NCBI RefSeq assembly: GCF_014649115.1
Contig: NZ_BMSK01000003.1
Location: forward strand, 124,001 to 188,000
Direction: 5' to 3'
From: Streptomyces eurythermus
GTDB taxonomy: Bacteria; Actinomycetota; Actinomycetes; Streptomycetales; Streptomycetaceae
DNA length: 64,000 nucleotides
The notes under the pieces are model-generated. The model did no database searches, had not been told where the DNA came from, and saw only the letters and a program-made list of their open reading frames with translations. Below are positions 43,167-51,361 of the stretch, piece by piece. The translations under genes were made by a program, and so were the position numbers. Within the stretch, counting starts at the first letter, position 1; every line of letters begins with the position of its first letter.

Positions 43167-46100
43167 GTGAGCAAGTTCGTGCGGCCGGCGGTGGAGGGGG
43201 CCGATCCGTTCGGGACGGCCCGGCTGCGGCGCGGGGTCCTCGACGCCTGGGCGACCAGTCCCGCCAGGTTCCGGGAGGACGCCAACGCCGAGGAGGATCT
43301 CGCCCTCGGCGGTTACCGGGACCGGCTCGTCGTCGAGCTGGCGCAGAACGCCGCCGACGCCGCCGCACGCGCCGGGACGGCCGGGCGGCTTCGGCTCACC
43401 CTCCGCGACGGCGTGCTCGTGGCCGCGAACACCGGCGCCCCACTGGACGCGGCCGGCGTCGAGTCGCTGTCCACACTGCGCGCCTCCGCGAAACGGGACG
43501 CCGCGGCCACGCACGCCGCCGTCGGCCGGTTCGGGGTCGGTTTCGCCGCCGTACTCGCCGTGACCGACGAACCGGCGATCGTGGGGCGGCACGGAGGCGT
43601 CCGGTGGTCCCTCGCCGAGGCCCGGGAGCTGGCGGCCGACGTCGCCCGGCACAGCCCGGGACTGGGTGACGAGGTACGCCGCCGGGAGGGCCACGTGCCC
43701 CTGCTGCGGCTGCCCTTCGCCGCCGAGGGCACCGCCCCCGAGCCGTACGACACCGCCGTCATCCTGCCCCTGCGCGACGCCGCCGCCGCCGATCTCGCCG
43801 AGCGGCTGCTCGCCGGCGTGGACGACGCCCTGCTGCTCGCCCTGCCGGGGCTGACGGAGGTCGTCGTGGAGATCGAGGGGCAGGAGCCGCGCACCCTCAG
43901 CCGCCGTACCGACGGTGCCTTCACGGTCGTGGAGGACTCCCGGGACGGCATCACCCACTGGCGCACCGCGTCCGCGCACGGACCGCTGACCCCCGACCTG
44001 CTCGCCGACCGGCCCGTGGAGGAGCGGCTGCGCCCCCACTGGTCGGTGACCTGGGCCGTACCCGTCGACACGTACGGCGCCCCGGCCCGGCCCCGTACCA
44101 GCCCGGTCGTGCACGCGCCGACCCCGAGCGACGAGCCGCTGGGCGTGCCCGCGCTGCTCATCGCCTCCTTCCCGCTGGACACCACCCGCCGGCACGCGGC
44201 GCCCGGACCGCTCACCGACTTCCTGGTGCAGCGCGCGGCCGACGCCTACGCCGCCCTGCTCGCCGAGTGGCGGCCGGTCGGGGAGGGGATCATCGACCTC
44301 GTGCCCGGGCCGCTCGGCAAGGGCGCGCTGGACGGGGCGCTGCGGCAGGCCGTGCTGGAGCGGCTGCCGCGTACCGCCTTCCTGCCGCCGGCCGTCGCGC
44401 CGAAGGGCGACGAGGAGCTTCCCGAGGCGCTGCGCCCCCGGGACGCCGAGATCGTGGAGGGCGCCGGCGCCGACACCGTACGGGTGCTGGCCGAGGTGCT
44501 GCCCACCCTGCTGCCGGCCGGGCTGGAGCGCCGCGCCGAGCTGCGCGCCCTCGGTGTCGCCCGGCTGCCGCTCGCCGACGCCGTCGACCGGCTCGCCGGG
44601 CTGGAGAAGGAGCCGCGGTGGTGGTGGCGGCTGTACGACAGCCTCGCCGGGGTCGACCCGGAGCGGCTGACCGGGCTGCCGGTGCCGCTCGCCGACAACC
44701 GGACCACCATCGGGCCCCGGCAGGTGCTGCTGCCCACCCCCGACGCCACCCGGATCGACCCGGACCTGCTCGGGCGGCTCGGGCTGAAGGTCGCCCACCC
44801 GGACGCCACGCACCCGCTGCTGGAGAAGCTGGGCGCACTGCCCGCGACCCCCCGTGCCGTGCTGACCACCCCGCAGGTGCGGGCCGCCGTGGCGGGCTCC
44901 CTGGAGGAGGACGGCGCTCTGGGCTGGGAGGAGGACGCGCCGGACGCCGAGGAACTGGCCGAGACCGTGCTCGCCCTGGTCCGCGACGCGGGACTGGAGC
45001 CGGGCGACGAGCCCTGGCTGGGCGCGCTCGCACTGCCCGACGAGGACGGCGAACTCGCGCCCGCCGGTGAACTGGTGTTTCCCGGCAGCCCCTTCGCCCG
45101 GATCATCCGCGAGGGCGAACTCGCGGCCGTGGACGCCGAGTTGGCCGAGCGATGGGGTGAGCAGCCGCTGACCGCGTGCGGCGTGCTGGCGGACTTCGCG
45201 CTGGTCCGCGCCACCGACGTCGTCCTGGACCCGGACGAACTGGAGCCCCGCGAGGGCGACTTCGCCGAACCCGACGACGCGGGGCTGCTGGACGCCGTGG
45301 ACGTGTGGTGCGAGGACATCCTCGACCGGTTCCCGGACAGCCCGGTGCCGCCCGTCGCCACCGAACTCGTCGCCGTACGCGACCTGGAGCTGGTGGACGA
45401 CGACCACTGGCCCGAGGCGCTCGCCCTGCTGGCCCGGCCGCCGCTGCGGGACGCCCTCACCCAGCCCGTGCGCATCCTGCTGCCCGACGGCACCCACGAG
45501 GTCGTCCGGCCGTACACCGCGTGGTGGCTGCGCGGGCACCCGGTGCTCGACGGGCGGCGCCCGGCCGGGCTGCTCGCGGCCGGCGGGGACCCGCTGCTGC
45601 GCGGGCTGTACGACGAGGCGGACGCGACCGGTTTCGAGGACGAGCAGGTCCTGCGGGCGCTCGGGGTACGCACCTCCGTCGGCGCGCTGCTGGACGAGCC
45701 CGGCGGCGCGGCCGAGCTGCTGGACCGGCTCGCCGACCCAGAGCGCCCGGTCACGCCCGCCCAACTGCACGGGCTGTACAGCGCGTTGGCGGAGCTGGAC
45801 CCCGAGCGGGTGACCCTGCCGGAGGAGCTGCGGGCCGTGGTCGACGGGCGGGTGGAGGTCGTGGACGCCGCCTCGGCCGTGGTGGTCGACTCCCCGGATC
45901 TGCTGCCGTTCACCTCCGGGGTGCCGCTGCTGCCGGTGCGGCCCGCGCGCGCCGCCGAGCTGGCCGAGCTGTTCCAGGTGCGCCGGCTCAGCGAGTCCGT
46001 CACCGGCGAGGTGCACTCCGAGGGGGCCGAGCACGATGTGCCCGAGTCGGTGCGGGTGCTGCTCGGGCCGCGTACGCCCGCGGCCTACGTCGAGCACGAG

Positions 46101-46295
46101 GAACTCGTCGTGGACGGCGTGGAGATCGACTGGCGGCTGACCGACGACGGCGTGCTGCACGCGGCCACCCTGGAGGGGGTCGCCGCGGGGCTGGCCTGGG
46201 CGGCGGGCCAGTGGCCGCGCCGGTTCGAGGTGGCCGCGCTGCTGGAGGACCCGTCGCGCACGGAGGAGCTGGCCCGCGACCGGTGGTTCGACTGA
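43167..46295 (+). CDS. sacsin N-terminal/Hsp90-like ATPase-domain protein
   Basis: 1042 residues from the GTG at 43167, which has GGAGAG six bases upstream (a GTG at 43161 is also in frame). The N-terminal ATPase has the Bergerat pattern LVVELAQNAADAAARAG (E-x3-N-x2-D region), LVAANTGAPLDAAGVESLSTLRASAKRD and the lid GRFGVGFAAVLAVTDEP, as in sacsin and GHKL ATPases. The remaining ~700 residues are repeated, acidic and helical, of unknown fold. Proteins of this kind are often labelled Hsp90-like chaperones in Streptomyces. It stands alone between the repeat element and the secreted-protein pair. Confidence 0.8.
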   Translation: MSKFVRPAVEGADPFGTARLRRGVLDAWATSPARFREDANAEEDLALGGYRDRLVVELAQNAADAAARAGTAGRLRLTLRDGVLVAANTGAPLDAAGVESLSTLRASAKRDAAATHAAVGRFGVGFAAVLAVTDEPAIVGRHGGVRWSLAEARELAADVARHSPGLGDEVRRREGHVPLLRLPFAAEGTAPEPYDTAVILPLRDAAAADLAERLLAGVDDALLLALPGLTEVVVEIEGQEPRTLSRRTDGAFTVVEDSRDGITHWRTASAHGPLTPDLLADRPVEERLRPHWSVTWAVPVDTYGAPARPRTSPVVHAPTPSDEPLGVPALLIASFPLDTTRRHAAPGPLTDFLVQRAADAYAALLAEWRPVGEGIIDLVPGPLGKGALDGALRQAVLERLPRTAFLPPAVAPKGDEELPEALRPRDAEIVEGAGADTVRVLAEVLPTLLPAGLERRAELRALGVARLPLADAVDRLAGLEKEPRWWWRLYDSLAGVDPERLTGLPVPLADNRTTIGPRQVLLPTPDATRIDPDLLGRLGLKVAHPDATHPLLEKLGALPATPRAVLTTPQVRAAVAGSLEEDGALGWEEDAPDAEELAETVLALVRDAGLEPGDEPWLGALALPDEDGELAPAGELVFPGSPFARIIREGELAAVDAELAERWGEQPLTACGVLADFALVRATDVVLDPDELEPREGDFAEPDDAGLLDAVDVWCEDILDRFPDSPVPPVATELVAVRDLELVDDDHWPEALALLARPPLRDALTQPVRILLPDGTHEVVRPYTAWWLRGHPVLDGRRPAGLLAAGGDPLLRGLYDEADATGFEDEQVLRALGVRTSVGALLDEPGGAAELLDRLADPERPVTPAQLHGLYSALAELDPERVTLPEELRAVVDGRVEVVDAASAVVVDSPDLLPFTSGVPLLPVRPARAAELAELFQVRRLSESVTGEVHSEGAEHDVPESVRVLLGPRTPAAYVEHEELVVDGVEIDWRLTDDGVLHAATLEGVAAGLAWAAGQWPRRFEVAALLEDPSRTEELARDRWFD

Positions 46296-46370
46296 CCCCG
46301 GGAGTGGCCCTGTCCACCGACTCCCCGGAAAGTTCACATCAGTAGTACAACCTTTCACATCTCTCCCCGG

Positions 46371-46406
46371 TCAGATCAGCGGAGTCATCCCGACTCCCTG
46401 ATCTGA
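46371..46406 (+). promoter_or_regulatory. leader hairpin / operator of the first secreted paralogue
   Basis: TCAGATCAG, one unpaired C, GGAGTC, loop ATCCC, GACTCC, CTGATCTGA: a 15-bp stem with a single bulge on the 5' side, 14 bp upstream of the start codon at 46421. The same architecture precedes the second paralogue. Confidence 0.65.
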
Positions 46407-46420
46407 ACGTGGGGAAACAC

Positions 46421-47179
46421 ATGCGCATCCGTGCCTCTGTCGCCGTCGTGAGCGGCGCTCTGGCCCTGTCCGCCCTCGCCGTGCCGGCCGCCCAGGCCGA
46501 CGCCGTCGAGGGCAACGTCAAGATCACCAAGGTGGTCGTGGACGGTGACAACAAGGTGCAGATCGGTACCTCCGGCGCGGTGACCGTCAAGGTCAGCGTG
46601 ACCGCGACGGACAACTCGGGTATCAAGGGCGCCGACGAGTTCGACCTCTACGGCCCGGACAACGGCATCGAGACCACCGGCAAGCCCACCTGCACCAAGG
46701 TCAACGCCACCACCTCCACCTGCACCGCCTCGGTGAAGATCGACCCGAGGACGGACTACCTCAGCAACAAGAGCGCCGGTACCTGGTACGTGGACGCGTG
46801 GATCGACGCCAAGGACGGCGACTACATCTGGAAGGAGAAGGCCGGCTCCTTCTCCTTCCAGCGCGCCGCCAAGCTGACCGCCAACGCCACCCCGGAGCCG
46901 GTGAAGAAGGGCAAGACGATCACCGTCACCGGTGCCCTCACCCGCGCCGACTGGGAGTCGCTGAAGTACGCCGGTTACGGCTCGCAGTCCGTGAAGCTCG
47001 AGTACAGCAAGAAGAGCACCACCGGCTACACCACGGTCAAGACCATCAAGGCCGACTCCAAGGGCAACCTGAAGACGACGGTCAAGGCCTCGGCCGACGG
47101 CTACTACCGCTTCTCCTACGCGGGCAACTCCGGCACCGCCGCGGTCAACTCCGTCGCCGACTTCATCGACGTGAAGTAA
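46421..47179 (+). CDS. secreted protein, tandem paralogue 1
   Basis: 252 residues. Sec signal peptide (MRIRASVAVVSGALALSALAVPAAQA, cleavage after AQA, residue ~26). The mature part is two beta-rich, Thr/Lys-rich modules: residues 30-145 with one Cys pair (PTCTKVNATTSTCTASVKI) and residues 150-252 (AAKLTANATPEPVKKGKTITVTGALTRADW, YTTVKTIKADSKGNLKTTVKASADGYYRFSYAG), the latter of the Ig/FN3-like type common in Streptomyces secreted proteins (some databases call related ones DUF5707 or calcium-binding). About 50% alike to the next gene. Probably an envelope or matrix protein. Confidence 0.78.
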   Translation: MRIRASVAVVSGALALSALAVPAAQADAVEGNVKITKVVVDGDNKVQIGTSGAVTVKVSVTATDNSGIKGADEFDLYGPDNGIETTGKPTCTKVNATTSTCTASVKIDPRTDYLSNKSAGTWYVDAWIDAKDGDYIWKEKAGSFSFQRAAKLTANATPEPVKKGKTITVTGALTRADWESLKYAGYGSQSVKLEYSKKSTTGYTTVKTIKADSKGNLKTTVKASADGYYRFSYAGNSGTAAVNSVADFIDVK

Positions 47180-47186
47180 GCCGCCG

Positions 47187-47214
47187 TACCCCCGGGTTGC
47201 GCCACCCGGGGGTA
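47187..47214 (+). terminator. hairpin terminator between the two secreted paralogues
   Basis: TACCCCCGGGT / ACCCGGGGGTA, 11-bp perfect stem with a 6-base loop, 7 bp after the stop codon. It makes the two paralogues separate transcription units. Confidence 0.8.
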
Positions 47215-47280
47215 TTCGGTGGGCCGAACCCGGCCGGGAAGAGCCCTGACCCGTGGAAACCGGGGTCTGTGGCGGGGATC

Positions 47281-47311
47281 TGATCGCGTGAGTCGACCGA
47301 CTCCGCGATCA
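47281..47311 (+). promoter_or_regulatory. leader hairpin / operator of the second secreted paralogue
   Basis: TGATCGCG, one unpaired T, GAGTCG, loop AC, CGACTC, CGCGATCA: 14 bp of stem with the single bulge in the same place as in 46371-46406, 23 bp before the start codon. The outer stem differs in sequence but pairing is kept. Confidence 0.65.
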
Positions 47312-47334
47312 CTTCTCCCTCCAAGGGAACACAT

Positions 47335-48117
47335 ATGCGCATCCGTGCCACCGCAGCCGCCGTCTCCGGCGCCCTGGCCCTCTCCGCCCTCGCCGTGCCC
47401 GCCGCCCACGCGGCCCCCGCGGCGCCGAACGTCACCTTCTCGCACATGAAGGTCAACGGCGGCAAGGCGATCACCCTCGGTGCCACCTCCACCGTGAAGG
47501 TCAAGGCGACCTACACCGTGACGCACCCCGCGACCGTGTCGATGTCCGACGTCCTCACCGGCCCGGTGCTCTACCGCGGCGACTCGGCGAAGTACGCCGA
47601 CACCCAGGTCGCCGGCGACGACCCGGGCACCTGCGCCAAGGTGGACGCCACCACCGCGAACTGCTCGGCCACGATCACCGTCCCCGCCCGCGAGCTGTAC
47701 GACTCCGACGCCGGCACCTGGAAGAAGGGCGGGGTCGCGGTCGACAAGAAGACCGGCGCCGACAGGTGGCAGAACGACCTCGGCACCCTCCCGGTCCGTC
47801 GCGCCGCCCAGCTCACCACCGACGCCGCCCCGGAGCCGGTGAGGAAGGGCAGGACGATCACCGTGGCCGGCAGGCTGACCCGCGCCGACTGGCCGCACGG
47901 CACCTGGGTCGCCTTCGGCGGCCGGCCCGTCGAGCTCCAGTTCCGCAAGGCGGGCCGCAGCGCCTACACCACCGTCAAGACCCTCACCGCCTCCGCCACG
48001 GGCGCCCTGAGGACGACGGTGACGGCCGGCTCCGCCGGGTCCTACCGCTACCGCTTCGCCGGCACGTCCACCACCTCGGCCGTCAGCGCCCCGGCCGATC
48101 ACGTCGACGTTCGGTGA
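47335..48117 (+). CDS. secreted protein, tandem paralogue 2
   Basis: 260 residues, same signal peptide (MRIRATAAAVSGALALSALAVPAAHA) and layout as paralogue 1: an N-terminal module with one Cys pair (GTCAKVDATTANCSATITV) and a C-terminal module (AAQLTTDAAPEPVRKGRTITVAGRLTRADW, YTTVKTLTASATGALRTTVTAGSAGSYRYRFAG). ATG at 47335 with AAGGGA eight bases upstream. The close likeness and adjacency indicate a local duplication followed by divergence, with Lys replaced by Arg in many places. Confidence 0.78.
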   Translation: MRIRATAAAVSGALALSALAVPAAHAAPAAPNVTFSHMKVNGGKAITLGATSTVKVKATYTVTHPATVSMSDVLTGPVLYRGDSAKYADTQVAGDDPGTCAKVDATTANCSATITVPARELYDSDAGTWKKGGVAVDKKTGADRWQNDLGTLPVRRAAQLTTDAAPEPVRKGRTITVAGRLTRADWPHGTWVAFGGRPVELQFRKAGRSAYTTVKTLTASATGALRTTVTAGSAGSYRYRFAGTSTTSAVSAPADHVDVR

Positions 48118-48124
48118 GAGCCGC

Positions 48125-48164
48125 GCGCACGGGTGCCCCGGCGGCGGCCGGGGCACCCGTGCGC
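48125..48164 (+). terminator. hairpin terminator after the second secreted paralogue
   Basis: GCGCACGGGTGCCCCGG pairs perfectly with CCGGGGCACCCGTGCGC over 17 bp, loop of six. It lies in the convergent gap and could serve both strands. Confidence 0.85.
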
Positions 48165-48169
48165 GTGCG

Positions 48170-48349
48170 CTAGACGGTGCCGGCGATCCAGCCGACCGTC
48201 TCCGTGGTGTGGCGGCCGTCGCTGCGGGTGGTGGCGTTGAGGTTCAGCTCGTTGAAGCGGATCAGGAAAACCTGGTGGTTGACGTCGTGCAGCCGGATGC
48301 CGGACGTGCATGGCGCCGGACGCTCTGCCCAGCCCGCGGGGTCACTCAT
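48170..48349 (-). CDS. small conserved hypothetical protein
   Basis: 59 residues: SDPAGWAERPAPCTSG, IRLHDVNHQVFLIRFNELN, LNATTRSDGRHTTETVGWIAGTV. Beta-rich and soluble, one cysteine. ATG at 48349; an ATG at 48397 is in frame but the extension is not convincing. The P-type ATPase gene ends (48411) on the other side in the opposite direction of reading but same strand, upstream. I do not recognise a domain. Confidence 0.6.
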   Translation of the reverse strand: MSDPAGWAERPAPCTSGIRLHDVNHQVFLIRFNELNLNATTRSDGRHTTETVGWIAGTV

Positions 48350-48410
48350 ACGGCCGTCACCCTGATAGGTGATTCCGGTGAGGAGATTTCCGGCCATCGG
48401 CCGGCGAGGC

Positions 48411-50807
48411 CTACACCGGGAAACGGCGGCCGACCCCTCTCCACAGGTACTCCAGCGCCACCGCCGCCACCGCCGCCACGCCGACCGCCGCCCACGGCAT
48501 CGTCACGCCGACCAGTTTCAGCGCGAAGAAGTCCTGGAGCGCCGGGACGGCGAGGACCAGCAGGAAGGCCACGCCCATCGACGCCACCAGGGTCACCCGC
48601 CACCAGGTGTAGGGGCGGGCGATGATCGCCAGTACCCACATGGAGACCAGGAACAGGGTCAGGGTGGCCGCGCTGGTCTCCGCGTCCAGCGCGCCCGGGC
48701 CGGAGTAGTGGTGCCGGGCGAGCAGATACGTCAGGAAGGTCGCCGCCGCGGCCACCGCCCCGCCGGGAACCGCGTACCGCATCACCCGGCGCACGAAGTG
48801 CGGTCTGGCCCGTTCGGTGTTGGGCGCGAGGGCCAGGAAGAAGGCCGGGACGCCGATGGTGAGCGTGGACAGCAGGGTCAGGTGCCGGGGCAGGAAGGGG
48901 TACTCCACGCGCGCGCACACCACCAGCACCGCCAGCAGCACCGAGTAGACGGTCTTCACCAGGAACAGCGTCGCCACCCGCGTGATGTTGCCGATCACCC
49001 GGCGGCCCTCGGCCACCACCGAGGGCAGGCTCGCGAAGCTGTTGTCCAGCAGCACGATCTGCGCGACGGCCCGGGTCGCCTCGGAACCGGAGCCCATGGC
49101 GACCCCGATGTCCGCGCTCTTCAGGGCCAGCACGTCGTTCACGCCGTCCCCGGTCATCGCCACCGTACGGCCACGGGACTGGAGCGCGTCCACCATGTCC
49201 CGTTTCTGCTGCGGGGTGACCCGCCCGAACACCGTGCCCGCGTCCAGCGCCTCGGCCATCGCCGGCGGGTCGGCGGGCAGCCGCCGCGCGTCCACCGCCG
49301 TGCCCTCCAGGCCGAGCTTCGCGGCGACGGCGCCGACCGAGACCGCGTTGTCCCCGGAGAGGATCTTGGCCCGCACGTTCTGCTCGGCGAAGTAGCGCAG
49401 GGTGTCGGAGGCGTCGGGCCGCAGCCGCTGTTCGAGGACGACCAGGGCGGTGGCACGGGCGCCCCGGGCCGGTTCGGGGTCGTCCAGGTCCCGGTGCGCG
49501 CGGGCCAGCAGCAGCACCCGCAGCCCCCGCTCGTTGAGCCGCCCGGTCTCGGCGAGGGCCGGGTCGTCGGGGGCGAGCAGCACGTCCGGGGCGCCCAGCA
49601 GCCAGGTGCTGGTCTCGCCGTCGCCCTCGCTGAACGCGGCCCCGCTGTACTTGCGGGCGGAGGAGAACGGCAGCGACTCCACGCAGCGCCACTCCTCGCT
49701 GTCCGGGAAGGCGTCGATGATCGCCTGGAGGGAGGCGTTCGGGCGCGGGTCGGACTCGCCGAGCGCGCCGAGCACCTTGCGCAGGTACGTCTCGTCCGCC
49801 CCGTCCAGCGGCCGCAGCTCGGTGACGTCCATGCCGCCCTCGGTGAGGGTGCCGGTCTTGTCCAGGCAGACGGTGTCGACGCGGGCCAGGCCCTCGATGG
49901 CCGGCAGCTCCTGCACCAGGCACTGTCTGCGGCCCAGCCGGATGACGCCGATCGCGAAGGCCACGGAGGTGAGCAGCACCAGCCCCTCGGGGACCATCGG
50001 CACGATCCCGCCGACCGTGCGGGCCACGGCGTCCTTGAGGTCGTTGTTCTTGACGACGAGCTGGGTGACGACGAGCCCGGCGGCCGCCGGGACCATCATC
50101 CAGGTGACGTACTTGAGGATGGTGGAGATGCCGCCGCGCAGCTCGGAGTGGACCAGTGTGAAGCGGGAGGCCTCCTCGGCGAGCTGGGCGGCGTAGGCCT
50201 CGCGGCCTACCCTGGTGGCCTGGAAGGCGCCGCCGCCCGCGACCACGAAGCTGCCGGACATGACCTGGTCGCCGGGGCGTTTGACGACGGGGTCGGCCTC
50301 GCCGGTGAGCAGCGACTCGTCGATCTCCAGCCCGTCCGCCTCCGCGCACACCCCGTCGACCACGGCCTTGTCGCCGGGGCCGATCTCGATCAGGTCGTCC
50401 AGGACGATCTCATGGGTGGCCACCTGGACCGCCACGCCGTCCCGCCGTACCGTCGGCCGGGCCTCCCCGATCACCGCGAGGGAGTCCAGGGTCTGCTTGG
50501 CCCGCCACTCCTGGACGATCCCGATGGCGGTGTTGGCGAGGATCACGAAGCCGAACAGGCTGTCCTGGATCGGCGCGACGCACAGCATGATCAGCCAGAG
50601 CACGCCGATGATCGCGTTGAACCGGGTGAGGACGTTCGCCCGGACGATCTCCCCCAGCGAGCGGCTGCTGCGCACGGGTACGTCGTTGACCTGGCCGCGC
50701 GCGACGCGTTCGGCGACCTCGGCGGGGCCGAGCCCGGCCGGGCGGGTTCTCGGTGACGGCGCCGGACGCGCCGGATCGAGTTCCGCGCCCGCGCGTATGT
50801 GGCTCAT
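48411..50807 (-). CDS. P-type cation ATPase, CtpE-like
   Basis: 798 residues, about ten transmembrane helices. The actuator motif is SLLTGEADP, helix 4 has MVPEGLVLLTSVAFAIGVIRLGRR (PEGL), the phosphorylation site is DKTGTLTEGG (Asp near residue 315) and the hinge MTGDGVNDVLALKSADIGVAMGSGSEATRA. There is no N-terminal metal-binding Cys motif, so heavy-metal transport is unlikely. Length and the PEGL segment resemble mycobacterial CtpE, a calcium-uptake ATPase important for the envelope; calcium as substrate is inference. The ATG at 50807 is preferred; the long upstream frame is not coding. Confidence 0.87.
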   Translation of the reverse strand: MSHIRAGAELDPARPAPSPRTRPAGLGPAEVAERVARGQVNDVPVRSSRSLGEIVRANVLTRFNAIIGVLWLIMLCVAPIQDSLFGFVILANTAIGIVQEWRAKQTLDSLAVIGEARPTVRRDGVAVQVATHEIVLDDLIEIGPGDKAVVDGVCAEADGLEIDESLLTGEADPVVKRPGDQVMSGSFVVAGGGAFQATRVGREAYAAQLAEEASRFTLVHSELRGGISTILKYVTWMMVPAAAGLVVTQLVVKNNDLKDAVARTVGGIVPMVPEGLVLLTSVAFAIGVIRLGRRQCLVQELPAIEGLARVDTVCLDKTGTLTEGGMDVTELRPLDGADETYLRKVLGALGESDPRPNASLQAIIDAFPDSEEWRCVESLPFSSARKYSGAAFSEGDGETSTWLLGAPDVLLAPDDPALAETGRLNERGLRVLLLARAHRDLDDPEPARGARATALVVLEQRLRPDASDTLRYFAEQNVRAKILSGDNAVSVGAVAAKLGLEGTAVDARRLPADPPAMAEALDAGTVFGRVTPQQKRDMVDALQSRGRTVAMTGDGVNDVLALKSADIGVAMGSGSEATRAVAQIVLLDNSFASLPSVVAEGRRVIGNITRVATLFLVKTVYSVLLAVLVVCARVEYPFLPRHLTLLSTLTIGVPAFFLALAPNTERARPHFVRRVMRYAVPGGAVAAAATFLTYLLARHHYSGPGALDAETSAATLTLFLVSMWVLAIIARPYTWWRVTLVASMGVAFLLVLAVPALQDFFALKLVGVTMPWAAVGVAAVAAVALEYLWRGVGRRFPV

Positions 50808-50855
50808 GCATTCGACGGTACGTGCGGACGCGCCCGCCCGCCCACCGGCGCCGGG

Positions 50856-50944
50856 CACTCGCCGTCCGTCCGCGCCGTCGGCCGCTCGCCGTCTGTCCGC
50901 GCCGGGCCGCTCGCCGCCCGTCCGTGACGTCGGCCGCTCGCCGG
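50856..50944. repeat. short tandem repeat of ~32 bp units
   Basis: GGCCGCTCGCCGTCTGTCCG-like units (cores CGGCCGCTCGCCG) occur three to four times in the 140-bp gap between the P-type ATPase and DUF2530 genes. Confidence 0.6.
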
Positions 50945-50947
50945 GTG

Positions 50948-51211
50948 TTACCGGGCGGCCGGATCCAGGGAAGCGGCCCGCTTGATCGCCGCGTCCCGCT
51001 TGCGGACGTACCAGACGCCGATCAGCCCCAGCCCGCCCCCGGCCAGGCAGGTCCACAGCCACCAGGTGTGGCCGTGCTCGTCGAACCAGCCGTAGAACGG
51101 CAGCTGGACCAGGAAGAGGACGAACCACACGATCGTGCCGCCGGTGATGGTGGCGACCACGGGGCCCTCCAGGGGCTCCGGCGCCTCGTGCTTGGGGGTC
51201 CACTTAGCCAT
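50948..51211 (-). CDS. DUF2530 family membrane protein
   Basis: 87 residues, two transmembrane helices: PLEGPVVATITGGTIVWFVLFLVQLPFYGWFDEHGHTWWLWTCLAGGGLGLIGVWYVRKRDAAIKR. The PLEG...GT..W and WWLWTCLAGGGLGLIGVWYxRRR patterns are those of DUF2530. ATG at 51211 (MAKWTPKHEAPEPLEG). Function unknown. It is divergent from the purine permease. Confidence 0.85.
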   Translation of the reverse strand: MAKWTPKHEAPEPLEGPVVATITGGTIVWFVLFLVQLPFYGWFDEHGHTWWLWTCLAGGGLGLIGVWYVRKRDAAIKRAASLDPAAR

Positions 51212-51258
51212 GCGCACAGCTTATGCGCCGCCGCTGTCTACGCGCGGAGATAGCGATC

Positions 51259-51347
51259 TATGACTCATACGTTCATACTGGAGCCGTTTGTCTTTGGCCG
51301 CTTCCGCTCGTATGAAACTCCAACAGGGCTCGGGGGAACCCCGTTGG
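51259..51347 (+). promoter_or_regulatory. structured leader of the purine permease gene
   Basis: The leader holds an 11-bp dyad TATGACTCATA (51259-51269), TTCATAC (51272-51278) that can pair with GTATGAA (51310-51316), an inner GGAGC / GCTTCC pairing, and a second hairpin CCAACAGGG / CCCCGTTGG (51320-51347, one mismatch) that ends four bases before the ribosome site GAGG. It matches no riboswitch class that I know. Confidence 0.45.
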
Positions 51348-51361
51348 TGATGAGGTCACGC

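Noticed and set aside
43143..46358. 1070-codon minus-strand frame
   Set aside because: Antisense to the sacsin-like ATPase, whose motifs are clear; no recognisable domain in the minus frame.
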